Assembly (NCBI GenBank): GCA_941918925.1
Contig: OW799237.1
Span: 6,181,201-6,245,200 of the forward strand
DNA length: 64,000 nt
Reading direction: 5' to 3'
From: Phyto melanocephala
Taxonomy: Eukaryota > Arthropoda > Insecta > Diptera > Rhinophoridae
How positions within the stretch are numbered: position 1 is the first letter of the stretch; each line of letters begins with the position of its first letter. The translations under genes and the position numbers were made by a program. The notes under the pieces are model-generated. The model was not told where the DNA came from, ran no database searches, and saw only the letters and a list, made by a program, of their open reading frames with translations. Below, piece after piece: positions 59,518-64,000 of this stretch.

Positions 59518-61153
59518 GTAAGAGCGCTATATTCGGCCGTGCCGAATTTTATATACCCTTCACAACGTGTAGTCATGAAATAACAGTAGTTTGTGTCACC
59601 ATTAATCCCATATGAAATACGTTGATACATATATAAAAACATCCCATTGTAAAATTATAAATTCACGTATGTATGTTAAAAAAAGGAAAAAAAAAAATTA
59701 AAAAAAAAAAATTTTAAAAAAATTTAAAAAAAAAATTTAAAAAAAAATTTAAAAAAAAATTTAAAAAAATATTTAAAAAAAAAATTATCTATATATATAA
59801 AAGTGAAACTCTGTGTGTGTGTGTGTGTGTGTGTTAGCTATAGACTCTGAAACTGTAAAACCGATCGGGCTCAAACTTTGGTAAGTTGTTGTACACATAC
59901 CAGGGAGTGTTTATGGATGAAAAAAAGTGGGCGGGGCCACGCCCATAAAAAATTAGTTATCAGTTTTAGCTACTTGCACTTGACCGATTTTTCTGAAACT
60001 TTGCACACATATCGAGCTGTCATGACTAAATAATTTCGTGATAAGAAAAGTGGGCGGGGCCACGCCCCTAAAAAAGTTTTAACTTTGAGGTACTTGCACT
60101 GGACCGATTTTTCTGAAACTTTGCACACATATTAAGCTGTCGTGACTTTATAATTTTAAGATTAAAAAAGTGGGCGGGGCCACGCCCATAAAAAAAGGCT
60201 ATAATTTTGAGGTACTTGCACCAGACTGATTTTCTGAAACTTTGCACACATATTGAGCTGTCATGACTAAATAATTTCGTGATTAGAAAAGTGGGCAGTG
60301 CCACGCCCATAAAAAAAAGGTATCATTTTAAGGTACTTGCACTGGACCGATTATTCTGAAACTTTGCACACATATTGAGCTGTTATGACTTTACAATTTC
60401 GTGATTAGAAAAGTGGGCAGGGCCACGCCCATAAAAACAATTTTAATTTTGAGGTACTTGCACTGGTCCGATTCTTCTGAAACTTTGCACACATATTGAG
60501 CTGTTATGACTTTACAATTTCGTGACTAGAAAAGTGGGCAATGACACGCCCATAAAAAATTATAATTTTTATGTTTTTGCACTTGATATTCAATTAAAAT
60601 TCAGAATGCATTTCGATTCATTAAGGGGCGTAGCAACGCGCGCAGGGTTTGGCTAGTTATATATAATTATAATTATTATATATAAAACAAAAAAAAAATT
60701 AAAAAAAAATAATAATAAAAATATAAAAAATATTTTAAATAAAAAATAAAAAAAAAAAATTAAAAAAAAAAAAAAAAAATTTTAAAAAAATTAAAAAAAA
60801 TTTTTTTGTTGGCTCAGCTGGGATTCGATTCCACGTTTTCTCTAACCAGTATACACGTTTGTATGTATGTATGTTGTTGTAATGTTGTTTTTGTGAAAAA
60901 AAAATCGAAGTGGTCGTGGGTTTTTGCTCATATCTCAGTCTATGTCGGGGGGCTTCAAAAAGTTGATTTCAACATACACACGGACAGACGGTTAGACGGA
61001 CAGACTGACAGACTGACAGGGCTTAATCGACTCCCCTATTCATAAGCTTTCAGAAAAAATATACTTTATGGGGTCGGAAATGAAAATTGTAGAAATTTCA
61101 CACGGAATGACAAACTTATATATCCCTTTTTCACTGTGTGAAGGGTATAAAAA
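59518..61153 (+). mobile_element. Outer dispersed repeat, copy D, with nested Helitron
   Basis: Begins AGAGCGCTATATTCGGCCGT with TATATACCCTTCAC and ends GTGAAGGGTATAAAAAG. The usual blocks are present: CTCAGCTGGGATTCGATTCC, CAGACTGACAGACTGACAGG and ACTTTATGGGGTCGGAAATG. A Helitron-like element (59788-60656) sits in its A-rich tract. Confidence 0.75.
59788..60656 (+). mobile_element. Helitron-like element, 869 bp
   Basis: Starts TCTATATATATAAAAGTG after A and ends GGTTTGGCTAG before T, with the GC-rich GCGTAGCAACGCGCGCAGGG just inside. A GT run follows the start. The interior has about six units of roughly 120 bp, each with a GTGGGCGGGGCCACGCCC-like palindrome, ACTTTGCACACATAT and TGAGGTACTTGCACTGGACC. 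It is the same family as 13773-14739 but in the opposite orientation. No coding capacity. Confidence 0.85.
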
Positions 61154-61852
61154 GCGAAAAATCTACTAAGAAATATTTTTCCTAAAAAGTTTAATTTTTT
61201 TATAAAAATAAAAGGTTAAATGGAAATATAGTTTGCATCAAATATATTCATATTTGTATGCAACATTGTTATTTTTAATAAGAGAGAGAAGTAAAAAAGA
61301 TTAACTGATTTTAAGTCAAAAATAATATCACAAAAAGTTTTAAGAAAATTATCGTAATAAAGAAATTTTGAAAGATTAAAGAAATCCACAATTGTAAACT
61401 ATCATCTGAATTGGGTGTTAGTAATCTCATACAGACGATTGCTTCATTTTATAATGGTCGTATAGCGACTTATTTTACAAAAACTTTTACTTCAATATAT
61501 AACAGATCAGTTTTTTTTCAGTTGGGACATATTCGATCTATAACGTATTTGCATTATCGAAACGCAATTATCCTTATTTTAAACTGTAGAACTAAAAGTT
61601 ATATAAGATTTGTTATATCTTACATATTTACATAACTAGAATTTACTTTCAGATAAGGGTTAATATAAAAAAAATAAACAACTTCACATTCAGATTCTGG
61701 TTAGGTGGCAGCACTTAAACAGAATTTTAACGCCATTTTTTCTAAAGGAATGACGTAAATTTTTTGTTTTTTAAATTAATACGTAAATAAACCATACGAT
61801 ACGTAAAAATTACTGTTTTCTCCAAAAACTTTTGAAAATTATAAAAACCGAT
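61154..61852. other. Upstream region of the MADF-BESS gene
   Basis: No exon seen. GGCAGCACT at about 61707 lies near the expected transcription start and resembles a CA(G/T)CNCT-type fly core promoter word, a weak match. Confidence 0.35.
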
Positions 61853-62918
61853 ATGACGGCCAACCATAGGCCCTTAGAAGAAGGTGACATTGAACTAATT
61901 GACCGAGTACGTGCATCACCTTGTCTGTACGACACAAAAGATCCCGATTTTCGTTTGGTACATAAGAAGGAACAGGAATGGCAGGCAGTTGCTGATAGCT
62001 TGGCCATGTCACATTTCGAGGCGCGTAAACGTTGGACTGTGCTAAGGGATCGTTATGCCCGTGAATTGAAACAGCTAATACTACATCCGGAAAGTAAGCA
62101 GTACGGTAGAAACAATTTTTTCCAGCGGATGGATTTTATAAGAAATTTTGTTAAAAAACGTGAGGTAAAACGAAAACGTTACAACTTTCAGGGTGTGGAA
62201 ATTAAAGAGCCAAGACCTCTAAAGATGTACAAAGTTGATTCAGATGCGTATAATTCCGACTCTGACTACAAACAAATGTCTCCGCCTGAAAAAAACTATA
62301 TAATCGATAACTGCCAGGATTCTTTAACTGGAAAATATAGTTATGTTGAAGTAAAAGCTCAGAATGTACTTGTAAAACAAGTAGATCATGAGAGTATAAA
62401 CAATATAGACGAACACAGTGGCGAACAGGATTATAATGATTATGTCGAAGGTGAGTATATTTTATACGTAAGCGTATACAGTAAAACAGAAATTTTCTGT
62501 CTTATTTTTTTAACTCGTTAAAACCATTTTAGACACTTCTGCTGCTTACGATGATGTAGAGGAACCAAATGGCGACATCGCTCAAGAAAATACAAATTAT
62601 TTGTTATCATCTCCGGTCAGTAACAATGCGAATCTTATAGTAAAACCAGGAAGTAGCAAAATGACGAATAACTTAAACATTACTGCGGAAGATGAAAGGC
62701 TGTCGTCTTTGCCAAGTTTACAACAGCGGCCCTTTCTGCAAAACCCTCTTAGAGAAACTGCATCACCACTCTTATCGCAGGATACCGAAGAATATTTCTC
62801 TAAAACTATAGCCTTGTACTTGAGACAATTGTCTCCACTGTATAAAATTAGAGCCAAAGTAGAAATGATGCAGATAATTGAAAAATTCATAGAATTGGAG
62901 GAAAATAGTAAATCGTGA
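61853..62918 (+). CDS. MADF-BESS domain DNA-binding protein
   Basis: Two exons, 61853-62450 and 62533-62918, joined across an 82-bp intron (GTGAGT/TTTTAG) in phase, giving 327 residues. Residues about 12-100 form a MADF domain, a Myb-related DNA-binding fold: EEGDIELIDRVRASPCLYD, DPDFRLVHKKEQEWQAVAD, then ARKRWTVLRDRYARELKQL. A basic patch (KKREVKRKR) follows, then an acidic and Asn/Ser-rich linker. The last 45 residues form a BESS motif (EEYFSKTIALYLRQLSPLYK, then MMQIIEKFIELEE) used for protein contacts. The family (Adf-1, Dip3 and many paralogues) is expanded in flies, so no one-to-one name is given. An upstream in-frame TTG at 61832 is not used as the start. Confidence 0.9.
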
Positions 62919-63210
62919 CTTGAAGTGCAAAAATTATATTAATTTTTATTAGTTATAAACCTGTATATATGAAAATATTTTATATACCTACCCCTACATG
63001 CAATAGATTAAGAAAAAAAAAAACTACAGATACCTATGTGAGGGAAAGTGTTTGATTTTAAATCATTTTGAAATTGTGTGATAATTTTTTTTTACTTCAT
63101 ACCAATTTAATTTTTTCAAAACGGGAACAGATATTGTAAACGCATAACTTCCGTCTTTAATTTCAAAACGAATCGGTTTCCATCACATAAATACTTAATA
63201 ATTATATGTA

Positions 63211-63216
63211 AATAAA
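63211..63216 (+). terminator. Poly(A) signal of the MADF-BESS gene
   Basis: AATAAA on the + strand, 293 bp after its stop codon and only 24 bp from the LSm1 stop codon. Confidence 0.45.
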
Positions 63217-63218
63217 AG

Positions 63219-63224
63219 TTTAAT
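63219..63224 (-). terminator. Poly(A) signal of LSm1 (ATTAAA variant)
   Basis: ATTAAA on the - strand, 16 nt after the LSm1 stop codon and beside the + strand signal of the neighbour. Confidence 0.4.
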
Positions 63225-63239
63225 ATACATGTGTACATT

Positions 63240-63774
63240 TTAACAAAAATCTTCATTAATAATATCAGTATTAACCGCTAAACCACGTTCTTTTAAAGCC
63301 TTTGATATTAAACGATGTTTTTCTTGGCGCTGTTCCTGTTCTCGACGTTGAGCATCGAGAATTTCGTCTACGGATATTTCTTTTAAGGGCAACTTTGATT
63401 CCTTTTCGCGATCCTAACGAAAAAAATATAACTGGTCATAGCTTAAGTAAAGAAAAAAAATATGACTTACTATTTCTCCCAGCAGTACTACATTTTCACC
63501 ACGTATTATGAAAACACCACGGGGTATGTCACCAAACTCATTGCCAACGTGTATTCGTTCTATGGTGCGATGCAGCACTAAATTAGCAAATTGGTCCACC
63601 GATCTTAAATAACCTATTAATGTACGACCGTCTCTTAGCAAAACCATTAATTTTTCTATTGGTACACAAACAAAAACTAGGTAAAAGTGATTTTCAAATG
63701 TTTAGAGCTCCTCACTTACTATCCACTTCTTCTAAGAGATGAGCGGTTCCAGCTAAAGGATTTAAATCGTCCAT
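63240..63774 (-). CDS. LSm1: LSm1, subunit of the Lsm1-7 mRNA decay complex
   Basis: Three exons on the - strand: 63774-63720, 63655-63471 and 63413-63240, all in phase, giving 137 residues, close to the family length. The start context is GAAAACATGG. The Sm fold is clear: Sm1 motif [19 protein letters not shown] at about residues 26-44 and Sm2 motif [15 protein letters not shown] at about 67-81. The helical tail ([19 protein letters not shown] and a final INEDFC) is typical of LSm1 and distinguishes it from LSm2-8. Lsm1-7 binds the 3' end of oligoadenylated mRNA and stimulates decapping in the cytoplasm; this is established family knowledge. The gene converges on the MADF-BESS gene. Confidence 0.95.
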
Positions 63775-64000
63775 GTTTTCTTCGTTGATTGATACAGAAA
63801 AATAAATTTTTTAATTCTTGAATTTTAAAACATTTTCAGTATAAACAAAGACTACAATGCGAAAACACTAAACAAAACAGAATAATGCCAAAATACGGAA
63901 AAATTAAACATAGATGTATTTTATGGTAGTATTTTTTGACATAAAAAAGCGGTGAGTACACTAAAGTACCCTAGGTAATGGATAAGTTTTTATATTAGAA

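Noticed and set aside
60068..60310. Frame containing repeated FLNLKI and CAKFQ words
   Set aside because: It is the translation of the tandem units of the Helitron-like element, not a gene.
61411..61635. 74-codon frame upstream of the MADF-BESS gene
   Set aside because: No family, no codon bias and no splice signal linking it to the neighbouring gene.
1..64000. tRNA, rRNA or snRNA genes
   Set aside because: No cloverleaf with A and B boxes and no conserved snRNA block was recognised on either strand; a covariance-model search was not possible.

Overview
The window is AT-rich eukaryotic DNA with short phase-consistent introns, fly-style start contexts, a MADF-BESS gene and a dense load of DNA transposons. 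This points to a brachyceran fly, probably a calyptrate such as a blow fly or house fly relative. That placement is inference from gene content and repeats; no species marker was seen.

Six protein genes can be supported. On the + strand lie an essentially intronless BTB/BACK gene (3126-4385), endophilin B (5913-10037, with a 12-codon microexon and two alternative 3' ends) and a MADF-BESS DNA-binding protein (61853-62918). On the - strand lie a gene fusing an RRM, an F-box and leucine-rich repeats with an acidic tail (from 25319 down to at least 17392), the SCAF4/SCAF8 homologue (44739 down to 28289, nine coding exons) and LSm1 (63774-63240). MADF-BESS and LSm1 converge tail to tail, 321 bp apart.

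The spaces between and inside genes are filled with mobile DNA. There is a broken mariner-like transposase (1611-2035) and four copies of an outer repeat that begins with a GCCGTGCCGAAT hairpin and ends in GTGAAGGGTATAA. A hAT-like element with a clean 8-bp target duplication (13460-15431) is nested in one of these copies, and it carries a Helitron-like element and a hairpin MITE. There are at least three Helitron-like insertions with both ends visible, a pogo-like element, a degenerate piggyBac-like element (19931-21401) and several small palindromic MITEs.

The outstanding feature is at 45510-59297: thirteen tandem copies of a 543-bp unit in one orientation, followed by thirteen in the opposite orientation. 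Together they form an almost perfect palindrome with arms of about 6.9 kb, a short asymmetric centre and a 16-bp direct repeat at its two outer borders. It lies about 0.8 kb upstream of the SCAF start codon. Two diverged relatives of the unit occur elsewhere in the window (19030-19270 and 39478-39583). The arms carry private variants and different flanks, which argues against a simple mirrored-read artefact, but assembly confirmation matters. If transcribed, it would give a long hairpin RNA with potential targets at the dispersed relatives.

Gene functions rest on family resemblance read by eye. Exon joins were checked for splice consensus and reading phase. No database search was run.
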